From NCBI RefSeq assembly GCF_036884655.1, contig NC_088344.1, positions 36,397,001-36,461,000 on the forward strand: a stretch of DNA of 64,000 bases. Reading direction: 5' to 3'. This document shows positions 12,079-21,868 of this stretch, piece by piece. The stretch is from Musa acuminata AAA Group. Lineage: Eukaryota; Streptophyta; Magnoliopsida; Zingiberales; Musaceae. Position 1 is the stretch's first letter. Each line of letters opens with the position of its first letter. Under the pieces are notes generated by a model that was not told where the DNA came from, searched no databases, and saw only the letters and a program-made list of their open reading frames with translations. Both the position numbers and the translations under genes were made by a program.

Positions 12079-12109
12079 GGTGCATAATCCTATTTGTTTT
12101 CTTAGTAAG
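12079..12109. repeat. 31-bp copy of an A1 intron inside the gypsy element
   Basis: The 31 bases at 12079-12109 are identical to 7076-7106 in intron 12 of A1 (begins GGTGCATAATCC, ends TTCTTAGTAAG). It is AT-rich in a GC-rich element and sits exactly between part 2 of the antisense ORF and the broken end of pol. Filler copied during double-strand-break repair is the likely origin. Confidence 0.85.
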
Positions 12110-12110
12110 G

Positions 12111-14119
12111 AAGCTGACCGCGTGCCGAGAGGCAGCCAGATAGATATTGAGCTTTTCCCCGAGAGAGATCGAAGCCAAGCGAGGGAGGTTGGCCAGGTGT
12201 TGTTTTACTTGTTCAAAAGCTTCTTCACACTGCTCCGTCCATTGGAAGTTCTTTGGGTTCCTTAGCACCCGGAAGAAGGGGAGGCAACAATCACCGGATC
12301 GGGAAAGGAATCGGGATAGGGCAACGAGCCTCCCGTTCAGCCGCTGCAAGTCCTTGATTGTTCGAGGTGTTTGCATACCAATGATCGCCTGGACCTTCTG
12401 CAGGTTGACATCAATTCCTCTTTCGTGGACGATGAATCCGAGGAACTTTCCCGAGCTAACACCGAAAACGCATTTGGCCGGGTTGAGTCGCAGACCATAT
12501 TTCCGTAGTGTGGCGAACGTCTCAGCCAAGTTGGTTAGGTGGTCCGCCGCCGCACGGCTCTTCAAGATCATGTCGTCGACGTAGACTTCCATGTTCCATC
12601 CGATCTGTTGGGCGAACATCTTGTTCACGGCTCTCTGGGAGGTGGCACTCGCGTTTTTTAGTCCGAACGACATAACTTTATAGAAATATACTCCTAGATC
12701 AGTGACAAAGGCTGTATGCTCTTGATCCTCGGGCGCCATTCTGATCTGGTTGTAGACGGAGAAGGCGTCCATGAACGAGAGGCGGGGATGCCCGGCAGTT
12801 GCGTCGACTAGCTGGTCGATCCTCAGGAGGGGATAGCAGTCCTTTGGGCATGCACGATTGAGACTGGTGTAGTCAACACACATCTTCCAGCTCCCATTAG
12901 ATTTCTTCACCAGAACTACATTAGACAACCACCGCGGGTACTTGGCTTCCTCTATAAAGCCTGCTGCCAAGAGCCGCTCCACCTCTTCGCGGATAGCCAG
13001 TAACCTGTCGGGAGCATGTTGCCGGGGCTTCTGCTTCATCGGTCGAGAGTCAGGTGAGATGTTCAGGTAGTGTTGGGCAGTCTTCGGGTTGACGCCCGTC
13101 ATGTTGGAGGGCAACCAGGCGAAGACGTCGGTGTTATCCTGAAGGAAGCCAATGAGCTGCTCCCGCTCTTGCTTGGGGAGTGCCAACCCGATCTTGATCG
13201 TCCGATCCGGGCAATCCTTCATTAATGTGACATCGCCAGTGGGCGCCATCGGCTCACGATGTGGATTCGGCTTCTTCATTTCCTTGGGGTCTCCCAGGGG
13301 CTGCTCAGTCCTCACCCTTTTATGCAGCAAGATTGCCGTCAAGTAACATTGCCTGGACTCATGGGGGCTTCCCCAAACTTCCCCAGCCCCAGCGTGGGTT
13401 GGGAATTTCACCGTTCGATGATAAGTGGAAACGACGGCCCTGAATTTGTTGAGGGTTGGGCAGCCGAGGATGGCGTTGTATGCGGTGGGGAGGTCTACCA
13501 CTAGGAAGGTGGACATCACCGTCTTCGATCTTGGTGGAGTCCCTATGGTAAGGGGCAAAGCGACTGCTCCTAGTGGTGAAATCGAATCGCCAGTGAAGCC
13601 AGTGAGCGCCGAGCGCATTGACGCCAGGGCTTCTCTAGCTAACTTAAGCTTATGGAAGGCATCAAAGTAGAGCACGTCGGCCGAGCTCCCCATGTCAATC
13701 ATGATCCTTCTTACTTGTGTATTGGCGATCCTTACCGATATTATGAGCGCGTCGTCGTGCTCGGATCGCTCGAGCACCTCGATCGGAAACGTAACTTCAG
13801 GCTCGGGCCCGTGTCTGGGAGCTTCGACGGTGGTGGCTCGGGCGTATGCCTTTCTTCCGGACATGGTATTCCCTCCGAATGCAGGGCCGCCTGTTATCAC
13901 GTTGATGTGTCGCTTGGCTGGACCCTCTCGGCGTGGCGAAAGTTCCTTGTCCTGCCGAAGATACCGGCTGAGGTGCCCTCTACGAATGAGCTCTTCGATC
14001 TGCCTCTTTAGTTCACGACACTCCTCGGTGTCATGCCCAGTCTGCCGGTGGAAGCGACAGTACTTCGATCGGTCTGCGAGCTCCCACGGATTCCTCATCG
14101 GGTTGGGGTTTTTGAGCAA
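12111..14119 (-). pseudogene. Gypsy pol remnant: protease and reverse transcriptase
   Basis: A long open frame on the minus strand. From the N side it has a retrotransposon Gag-type tail with [14 protein letters not shown], a retropepsin-like site read as [15 protein letters not shown], then RT with [35 protein letters not shown] and the catalytic YVDD. It breaks off in RNase H after AASRHAVS, where the 31-bp filler begins; the frame runs on through foreign sequence to a stop at 11990. The RT looks long enough to have been functional, but without RNase H and integrase this copy cannot move by itself. Confidence 0.9.
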
Positions 14120-14519
14120 CCCCTTCTCCTTTATCTGGAGAAATATCTCTGTTCAGGACGTGCCCAAGGAGGGCAACGGGGTTCTCAACGCCGGCGGGTC
14201 AGGTCGGTCCAGTCTTCGCCTCGGCGTGGCGGACTGTTGTCCTCGAGCTGGCTCCGGCCTGACCCTCTTATGCTCTTCCCGCGTCCCAGCCATCCAAGCC
14301 TCGGCCGCGATGAACTAGTTCGCCCGTTGAAGTATCTCAGGCACAGCGGCGAGGGGTCGCTCCACGAGGGACCAAAAGAACCGGGAAGGTCACAGGCCTA
14401 CCATAAGCGCCTACATTAACAGAGAGGGACGAGCATCCGCTAACCCCCAGATTTGTGTTGCAAAACGTTTCACAAAATGGTAGAGGGGCTCGTCCTCCCT
14501 CTAGTTGAGCCCGAGGAGT

Positions 14520-15385
14520 AATGCCACGGAAGGTTTCGATCAGGCGTAGGCCAAGAAGTTAAGTTCGAAGTCTTTGACGAGCTGGTCAAAGGAGGCGATC
14601 GTGCCGGTCTTCAGGCCGTTGTACCACGTGCGGGCCGGCCCTCGCAGGGTGGTGGGAAACGCCCTGCACATCAAATCATCATAAGTTCTGTACAGCGCCA
14701 TCTGCGCGTGGAAAGCGGCTACATGGTCCGTTGGGTCGGTGGAGCCATCATATGCATCCAAAGAGGGGAGTCGAAAATTCGGGGGGACCGTCTGATCCTA
14801 TATCTTGGGTGCGAACGGGGATCCCTGGTGTGTGTCCTCCCTGAACTCTCCCCTTGACCTACGCACCTCCTTCCGTACCTCGTCGAGCCGTTGACTGACG
14901 AAGCACAACTGGGCTCGCAGAGAGTCCGTCGAATCTTAAGATAACGTCTCGGGTTCCGAGGGGCCTCTCGGGTTAGCCGTCCCTCGATCCCCTAGCGGGG
15001 TCGGTCGAACCCGAGGCGAAGTTGGGGGCTCCCGAGGTGGTGTGCGGGCCTGGACGGGCGGCTCCTGTTGCCGCAAGGGTTGGACCGCCGGCGGATGCGG
15101 CGGGCGAGAAACGAGTGGGGTAATGGATTGCACCATACCGGTTAGAGTTCGCACTTGATGGGTGAGGTCCTAAAAGGCCTCGGATGACACGGGCGACGAG
15201 TCGGCAGGGGCACCGTCGGGTAGTGACAAGCCCGGGTTGTTGAACAACCGCTAATAGTGCTCTGACGTGGTGATGGGGCGTTCATCTCGAGGCTCTTTAA
15301 GCATGAGGTGTTCTCTCGAAGCCCCGATTGGGTGTGACCCCTCAGCTGCGGGTTCGTCTGAGTCGATCGATCGATCCCGCGACAT
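14520..15385 (-). pseudogene. Gypsy gag remnant
   Basis: Minus-strand reading starts MSRDRSIDSDEPAAEGSHP near 15385 and is broken by several stops. Recognisable pieces are a Pro/Arg-rich linker and the core [48 protein letters not shown], typical of plant retrotransposon Gag. Stop codons and a frameshift toward pol show that it is inactive. Confidence 0.8.
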
Positions 15386-15392
15386 TTGAGCC

Positions 15393-15408
15393 CTCCTTCT
15401 AGCGCCAA
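15393..15408 (-). other. Primer binding site of the gypsy element
   Basis: On the minus strand, TGGCGCTAGAAGG follows the 5' LTR after two bases. The TGGCGC start is typical of plant Ty3/gypsy primer binding sites; the exact tRNA is not assigned. Confidence 0.6.
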
Positions 15409-15410
15409 AA

Positions 15411-15962
15411 TGTTAGTGTAAATAATCTTAAGTCGTGGCCTTGTGGCCGACGCGGCTTGGTTCAGGTCCGGATGATGGGGGATCTTCCTGAGACGACCCT
15501 TGGGACTACTGAGGAGGTCGACTGCGGGGGTCCGATTGGGACGGGGTCACCGCTCCCTCCAGGAGTGAGCTCCTCACCTGGGCATTCGGGGAAGGTGCTC
15601 CGCCCTCGTACTTGCACACAGGTCGAGTTGGAAGAGCTCGGCCCAACCCCTTCGACGATCAAGTCAGTGGCCGATCGTAGGGGGTTTTTCTCCTCCCTTT
15701 TTTCTTGGAGCGCGAGGGTCTTTATAGTGATGGTTACCATTGCCTGATGTGCCCACTTGCAGGGAGCAGGATCGTGCTCCTGCTAGCGTCTGACATCGTC
15801 GTTGACGTAGCGTCTAGAACCGAGCCTGAGCAAGATGTTAATGAGCCTTAGTCGGCATTCCGGTCCGTGTTGACCAGGTGCTATCAGGTTAACAAAGGCG
15901 TGAGGCATCATCTGAGGCAGGTGACGTCAGCCCGAGTCTTATCGCCATTATTACCCTCATCA
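15411..15962 (-). repeat. Right LTR (5' LTR) of the gypsy element
   Basis: 552 bp, same ends as the left LTR (TGTTAG...ATCA). It is adjacent to the primer binding site on its left, so it is the 5' LTR of a minus-strand element. Confidence 0.9.
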
Positions 15963-17306
15963 CTAGTAGATGATAACATCATGTCGTATCACTCTGCTTA
16001 TGCTTTTCGCCTGGTGATCAGAGTTTGATGTATAAATCATCATCTCGTCTTTTGGCAGACTTCGTAAGCATCGACTGCGGCATAACCGGCAATACTAACT
16101 ACACCCACGGTGAGACCGACATACTCTACGTATCCGATGACCAGTTCACGGACACGGGGATCAATCACCAAGTCGCCTCAAACGACGTGTCTTCCTCGCT
16201 CGACGAACTACTATTGACGGTGCGAAGCTTTCCCAATGCTTCCCGAAGTTGCTACGTCTTGAAGCCAGTGATTCAGTACCGGAAGTACATCATGAGGGCG
16301 ACCTTCATGTACGGGAACTACGACGGCCTGAACCGTGCGAACGTCGTCAAGCCGCTGCTGTTCGATCTGTACATGGATGTCAATTTTTGGCAGACGGTCA
16401 ACGTCAGCGATCCGAAAAGCATTTACGAGGTCGAGGCCATGGCCGTTGCTTTGGCGGATTCTGTGTCGGTGTGCTTGGTGGATACGGGCTCGGGAACTCC
16501 CTTCATATCTGCACCGGAGCTGAGGCCGCTTGTGGATGCCATGTATCCTTCTGCAAACACCTCGCAGAGTCTGGTTCTTAACAATCGCCTTAACGTCGGA
16601 CCTTCGAGAAATAGCTCAGCGTTGAGGTAAGGAATCTTACAGAATCTTCATGGTTGACTTCTTTTGACGTTATTTTCGTTTTCTTTTCGTGCTTTGGTTG
16701 ATGAACAGATATCCCGATGACCCCTACGATCGCATATGGCGGCCATGGACGAGGCCGGACGCGTGGATGGAGATATCAACCACCGAAACGATCAGCAACA
16801 GCGCGAAGAATCTGTTCCAGCCGCCGACGACCGTCATGCAGACCGCGGCCACACCCTCGGGGAACAGCTTGAAGATGGAGTTCTACTGGACCTTCGCGGA
16901 TGCACAGGTCCCAAACAACGAGTTCTATGTCAACTTGTTCTTCACCGAGTTCGAGCGCAACACCTCGAGACTGTTCAACGTGTATCTGAACGACGAACTG
17001 CTGACAAATTACACACCGCCCTACGGGTCGGTGGGCTATTTGTTCAGCTCCCGCCCCCTGGATCCGGCGTCCGAGTACCACTGGGCCCTCAACTCCATGG
17101 GCCTGTCCACCCTGCCCCCCATCCTTAACGCCATCGAGGTTTTCACGGCGATGCATCTCACGCTGGCAGCCACCGCCTCCGGAGACGGTACGTTCTTCCC
17201 TTCTTGGATGAGAAATTGCGTTGCATGCACATATCTCGTAAGTGTTCCCTGTGGCGCATTGCACGAAAGGTGGTTGGTTGGGCTGCCTCCCTCTGCCTCG
17301 CCCCGC

Positions 17307-17751
17307 TGACATGGACTTAGCTGGTTTTGCCTAAGTCGTGCGGCACCCTTGCGTGTCCGTCCGCAAAGGTCAGCCTCCCCGAAGCCTCCCCTTGTCCCTT
17401 AGGACCATCAAAAGAGAGAACGGGTTGGAGAGAACGCCTCAATCGGGATCCACAAGCAAACATGTCCGAAAAACACTTCATAGACAATGCAAATTACAAA
17501 CAGACTTTACAAGCTCTGAACAGTGGCACAACAAAGGGTAAAATGGTCCATTACAGACCGAAAAGCTCTCGCACGTGTCCACATGACACAACCTTTATTT
17601 ACAAGCCTAAAGAGGCCACCACCCAACTAAAATGGGACTTATAAGCCTTCGGCCGCCCCTCTACATGCTGTACAAGGCATGAACATGCCAACAGACACGG
17701 AAATATATAAGCATTACATCAAACATCCTGTTTCAAAGTTTGTCCATGACA
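17307..17751 (-). repeat. Left LTR (3' LTR) of the gene-less element
   Basis: 445 bp; first triplet is TGA, which ends the read-through frame of B1. Pairs with 21424-21868. Confidence 0.9.
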
Positions 17752-20700
17752 TTCTCCCCCACTTATCCCTTCGACGTCCTCGTCGAAGCCTTTGTGAACA
17801 CTACAACTCTTCGCCTTTGCTGAGTCTTCAATCTTCTGCTCCAGTTGCAATGCGCCTCCTGGCTCCCAGCTGCTCTCCTCTACTGTTTTTGAGTAGTCGA
17901 ACTTTGATCCGCCATGCTGCTTCAACTCACCAATGACTCTGACTCTGGTGTGGGGTTGACTGAGTTGTGTTGATCCTCGTTGATTCCTGCGGATCCACCA
18001 AATGAAGGAAAAGACCATCCTTACTGCGCCAGTCTCTCAAAATTTCTGCATACTGCTTGAACTGGGTGGATGCTTGTTGGAGCTTTAACGAGCATCGCCT
18101 CGCAAACTTCTGAAGTTTTGGGTCCTTCCTCCACAAAATCTGCTCATTGACTCTTCTTTCAATTAGTTGTCACATCCAAGTAGGTTCGCATCACTTCCGC
18201 TTTCGATTGGTATTTCGTTGGGAAATGAGGCGGACAATCTACTCTCAGTAGCACTGATCACCGTTGGTGAGGATTTGACAACTATTGTCTTCCATTATCT
18301 TCGAAGGGTCTTTGAACTTGTGCAAAGCTCCTCTGCTGGATAGATAAGAGAATTGGGGTACTCGGTTTCGCCCATCCTCTTAAGAGTTGAGAAGGCAAAG
18401 GTTACTTGACTTCGCCCGCCTCCTCGAGGTTGTACTTCACGCATCGAGCTGGTTACTGGCCTTCGCCTGCTCTTTGCTCACACTTCTGAAGCACTTGAAG
18501 TGTTTGCACTCCTTGCGTTGAGTTAGCTACTGTGATTCACCTTCTCAATGCCATTGAACTTCTGGAATGCAGGAAGTTTTCACCCCATCTTGGAGTAATT
18601 CTCTGATAGATGAGGTCGCCTCTAGGATTGTACCGTCTTCTCCATCAACCCTGCCGTCTGCTCCACTGAGTAGCAAAGGTACAACACCGCGTACTGCCTG
18701 CTTCGTTCCTTGGTCGTGCACTCTTGCATGACCCGAAGTCCTTCACTTACGGCTATCTTGATGAGAAACTTGTTGACACCGGTCTTACGAAGTTTCTTGG
18801 CCTCTGCCCTTCAGCCTTGTCTCGGTACTTGGAGATTGCCTCTGCATGCTCCACCTCCTCGGCCCCTTTCACGACCAAGCGCTCTCCCTCCGTGAGAGCA
18901 AGGGATCAATGACTTTGACGGAAGTCCCGCCTCTACGGTACCATGGCGCTGCCATGCCCATGGCCCTACTATCCGTCGCCTCGCCTCTGCATCCCTTTTC
19001 TCCACGATCAGTAGATATGTCTCCGTGGCACTCCTCTGAGTCCACCTCCATTCTGACTGATGCTTGATTTTGGGTAGCTAAGTCCCTCTGGACTCGTCGT
19101 CGCTTCCTCGCCCCTTTTGACCCCCTGCTTCAACACCTCTGTGTTCTTCAAGCAATCTGTTTGGTCGATGGAAAGACAGACTGCAACTCCCATGCATGGC
19201 CTCTACCATCGCATTGTAGGGTTTGCACCAATTCTGTTCTCCTTAGCTTCCTTGGTAGCAACGTTCGCTTACTCGACCTTGTCCTCTGACTTGTCGGGCT
19301 CCCTTAAGCGAATATGAGCTCTGGAGTAGTCCAACTCTCCAGCTGCTTCGATCATACCTCTGCATGATCAAGTCCCTCCCATGGAACTCACTAGTACTTG
19401 CATTCGAACTTTTCCCTTGGTGGAACCCAGCCCCCATATGCTGATGACCAAGGTTTTCATCCGATGCAAAATTCGATGCACGCCCGGAAGACCCGCCTCT
19501 GCGGTACCATGGCCTTCACTCCTTGAATCCATAGCCCTTCTTGCCGTCGTGTTGTTCACCGAAGCGGAGCTCCCAGTAGCTCCCGATCATACCTCCATAT
19601 GATCTCATCCCTCACGGGACACAGTCGTGTGTATCGCATTGCCACGAACTGTTCCACCACGATCCGCTGCACCATGTCGCCTCCTGGTGACATCTCCATT
19701 GCATTATGATCCTTGTGGAATAAACTTGAATTGTGAACCCTCCATGTGTGGCCTCTACCAATACATCGTAGGGTCTCCTCCACCTTCGATTTTGTTCGCT
19801 CATTTGGCAATCGACCTTCATCCACCCACTCTTGGGTCACACCTAGATAAAGCACCGCTCTAGGATAGTCCGTCGCCTAGTAGCTCTCGAAGTCCACCGA
19901 CTTCACTGTAATTTGTGCACCATTGTCTGGATCCTGGGCCTCTGCCCCTACCAGCACAATCTCCGCTGCGCACCGCTTCCTTCATAGCAACTCGAATGGC
20001 AACACTGTGACATATTCTTCAAGAGTACCCGCCTCTGCGTCCTCTTGCCCCGTGCTAAGGCCTTTTGAACCCAACTTCGCCTCCGCAAATTGAGTCGCCT
20101 TAGTTCCTCCATCAAATGCTTCTCCGAGATAAGGTGCATGTGCCCCGAAGCTCCCTTCGTCTTTGGCACCATGCAAGATGAGTCCACTCCGTCAGAATGA
20201 AGGACCCATGGAACAACATGATCCTGCTCTTGCCTCTGCAAGAGCTCATGTCCTTGACCTCTGTCTAAGAAAAGCACTGTGCCTCTGCTCCATGTTCCAA
20301 CTTCTCTGCTGGCTCCCTTCATGCGGCTTGGGTACTTCGCCAAGTTACACCCAAGTTGCTCCGCTCCTCGTTTTTGCATTGAGTCGATGGTGGCCCTCGT
20401 GCCCACCATTCCACGGGTCAGCCCTCCCTTGAGTCCGATCTCCACATCGACTCCAAGTGTGCCTTCATTTAAGTTGCTTTAGGTCGCTCCCCCACTTGAT
20501 CTCGCAATGCATCCACCAATGCATTCTCTCGAGCGAGATCATGCGGCAACTCCTCGCTGCTTGCTCGGTCCATTGAGTTTCGTGGAGTTGTTGTTTGTGA
20601 GGTACTCCTCATCAACATGTGAAGTCCGTCTCACATGATTCTCCCTCTGGAGTGCCGAGACTTATCCCTCCTGGATAACTATCCCGTTGGAGCAACATCT

Positions 20701-21410
20701 CTCTTCGTTTCGGAGACCACCATCCCCTTGGACTACTCCGATCTGCTGAACAAACTGTGCCCTGTTCTGCCTCCTGCAAACGCACTTGCTAGATTGCGAC
20801 TCCATGTCAATACAGCCCCCGCTGCACCCCTCAAGGCCTAGCAATATGCTGAACTCGTTGCACACTTTAGCCTCCGACAGACGTATCCTTCACATGCCGA
20901 AGAGAAAGTTTCAATGCTCCATGGCGCCGAGTTTCGGTCGCCTTGGGATGGCCACGAACATTCCATCGTCCGCATACAAGTCCATGCATGAGTACCAAAT
21001 TCTTCGAGTTAGCAATTCCCCTCACCTCTGTGAGCTTTGCATAACTCTTTTTGGTCGTTGAGCAACTCATTCCACCTTGCATGGTCTCATTCTTGCCAAG
21101 CGCCTCGCTTGCCTAGAGCACCATCAAGTATAGTTGTCAACGTTGAGCCGTAGCTCAAACTTAGCCATCCCAACCTTTGTGCGCTCCAAATTATTCCAAG
21201 CTTGCCTGTTCTCGTGGTGCCTCTTGCGCGAAGGGTTGGCCATTCCTCCGAATGCCAATCTCAGATGCACGCTCCTCTGAGCGACTCTTTTCCCTAAATC
21301 TCCATGCCCGTTTTCCCTCAAACGGTCGCGCGTGTGCTGACTGCCCTCAACGCAGCCCCGCTAGGTCCCCCACGTTTGCATGTCAAGTGTTTCTATGAGT
21401 GCTTGTCCCG
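17752..21410. other. Interior of the gene-less LTR element
   Basis: About 3.7 kb of mid-GC sequence with recurring CCTCTGC-type words. Minus-strand frames such as 17927-18136 (KLQKFARRCSLKLQQASTQF) look like scraps of protein but match no domain I can name. No tRNA or catalytic retroelement motif is visible. Confidence 0.6.
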
Positions 21411-21421
21411 CTCTGATACCA
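21411..21421 (-). other. Primer binding site (initiator Met tRNA type)
   Basis: TGGTATCAGAG on the minus strand, followed by CGGG. It complements the 3' end of initiator methionine tRNA, the usual primer of plant Ty1/copia and many other LTR elements. Confidence 0.8.
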
Positions 21422-21423
21422 TA

Positions 21424-21868
21424 TGACACGGACTTAGCTGGTTTTGCCTAAGTCGTGCGGCACCCTTGCGTGTCCGTCTGCAAAGGTCAGCCTCCCCGAA
21501 GCCTCCCCTTGTCCCTTAGGACCATCAAAAGAGAGAACGGGTTGGAGAGAACGCCTCAATCGGGATCCACAAGCAAACATGTCCGAAAAACACTTCATAG
21601 ACAATGCAAATTACAAACAGACTTTACAAGCTCTGAACAGTGGCACAACAAAGGGTAAAATGGTCCATTACAGACCGAAAAGCTCTCGCACGTGTCCACA
21701 TGACACAACCTTTATTTACAAGCCTAAAGAGGCCACCACCCAACTAAAATGGGACTTATAAGCCTTCGGCCGCCCCTCTACATGCTGTACAAGGCATGAA
21801 CATGCCAACAGACACGGACAGATATAAGCATTACATCAAACATCCTGTTTCAAAGTTTGTCCGTGACA
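21424..21868 (-). repeat. Right LTR (5' LTR) of the gene-less element
   Basis: 445 bp; about 99% identical to the left LTR by eye count. It lies two bases from the primer binding site. Confidence 0.9.

Larger units (their letters stand above)
9072..15962 (-). mobile_element. Ty3/gypsy LTR retrotransposon (Tat-like), decayed
   Basis: Two 552-bp LTRs (9072-9623, 15411-15962) begin TGTTAG and end ATCA in + orientation. The element reads on the minus strand: a primer-binding-site-like TGGCGCTAGAAGG lies beside the right LTR, and a purine tract (minus strand) lies beside the left LTR. Flanks share CTAG (fifth base differs), consistent with a worn 5-bp target duplication. Inside, in element order, are gag remnant, protease-RT, a broken RNase H region, an antisense ORF and a 59-bp minisatellite. 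No integrase is visible. Placement in the Tat lineage rests on the RT sequence style and the antisense ORF. It sits in intron 1 of B1 and is absent from B2. Confidence 0.9.
1..17272 (+). repeat. Segmental duplication, copy 1 (A1 + B1)
   Basis: This stretch matches 23997-33904 in order and orientation: gene A, spacer, then the first three exons of gene B. The match is interrupted by the gypsy element at 9072-15962, which copy 2 lacks, and by small indels in the spacer and in introns. Homology to copy 2 stops at about 17272, just after exon 3 of B1. The left edge is outside the window. The repeat is seen directly; tandem duplication of an A-B gene pair is the simplest explanation. Confidence 0.9.
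8872..17309 (+). pseudogene. Receptor kinase B1, truncated after the malectin-like exons
   Basis: Three exons remain: 8872-8941 (signal peptide [19 protein letters not shown]), 16059-16626 and 16709-17187 (malectin-like domain), all open and with intact splice borders. Intron 1 is about 7.1 kb because of a Ty3/gypsy insertion. After exon 3 the homology to B2 stops near 17272; LRR, transmembrane and kinase exons are absent. Reading on into intron 3 keeps the frame open until a TGA at 17307-17309, which is the first triplet of an LTR, giving 412 codons. B1 differs from B2 at about 16 of some 190 residues in exon 2, many more than A1 from A2, which suggests relaxed constraint. A secreted malectin-only product is formally possible, but a dead gene is likelier. 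Confidence 0.85.
17307..21868 (-). mobile_element. LTR element without recognisable genes
   Basis: Two 445-bp LTRs (17307-17751, 21424-21868), in + orientation starting TGACA and ending TGACA, differ at only about five positions, so the insertion is recent. A primer binding site (TGGTATCAGAG on the minus strand) lies beside the right LTR and a purine tract (GTGGGGGAGAA, minus strand) beside the left, so it reads on the minus strand. CCGC flanks both sides as a 4-bp target duplication. The 3.7-kb interior has no RT, integrase or clear Gag core, only short frames. It fits a large non-autonomous derivative (LARD-like) moved by another element's enzymes. Confidence 0.85.
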
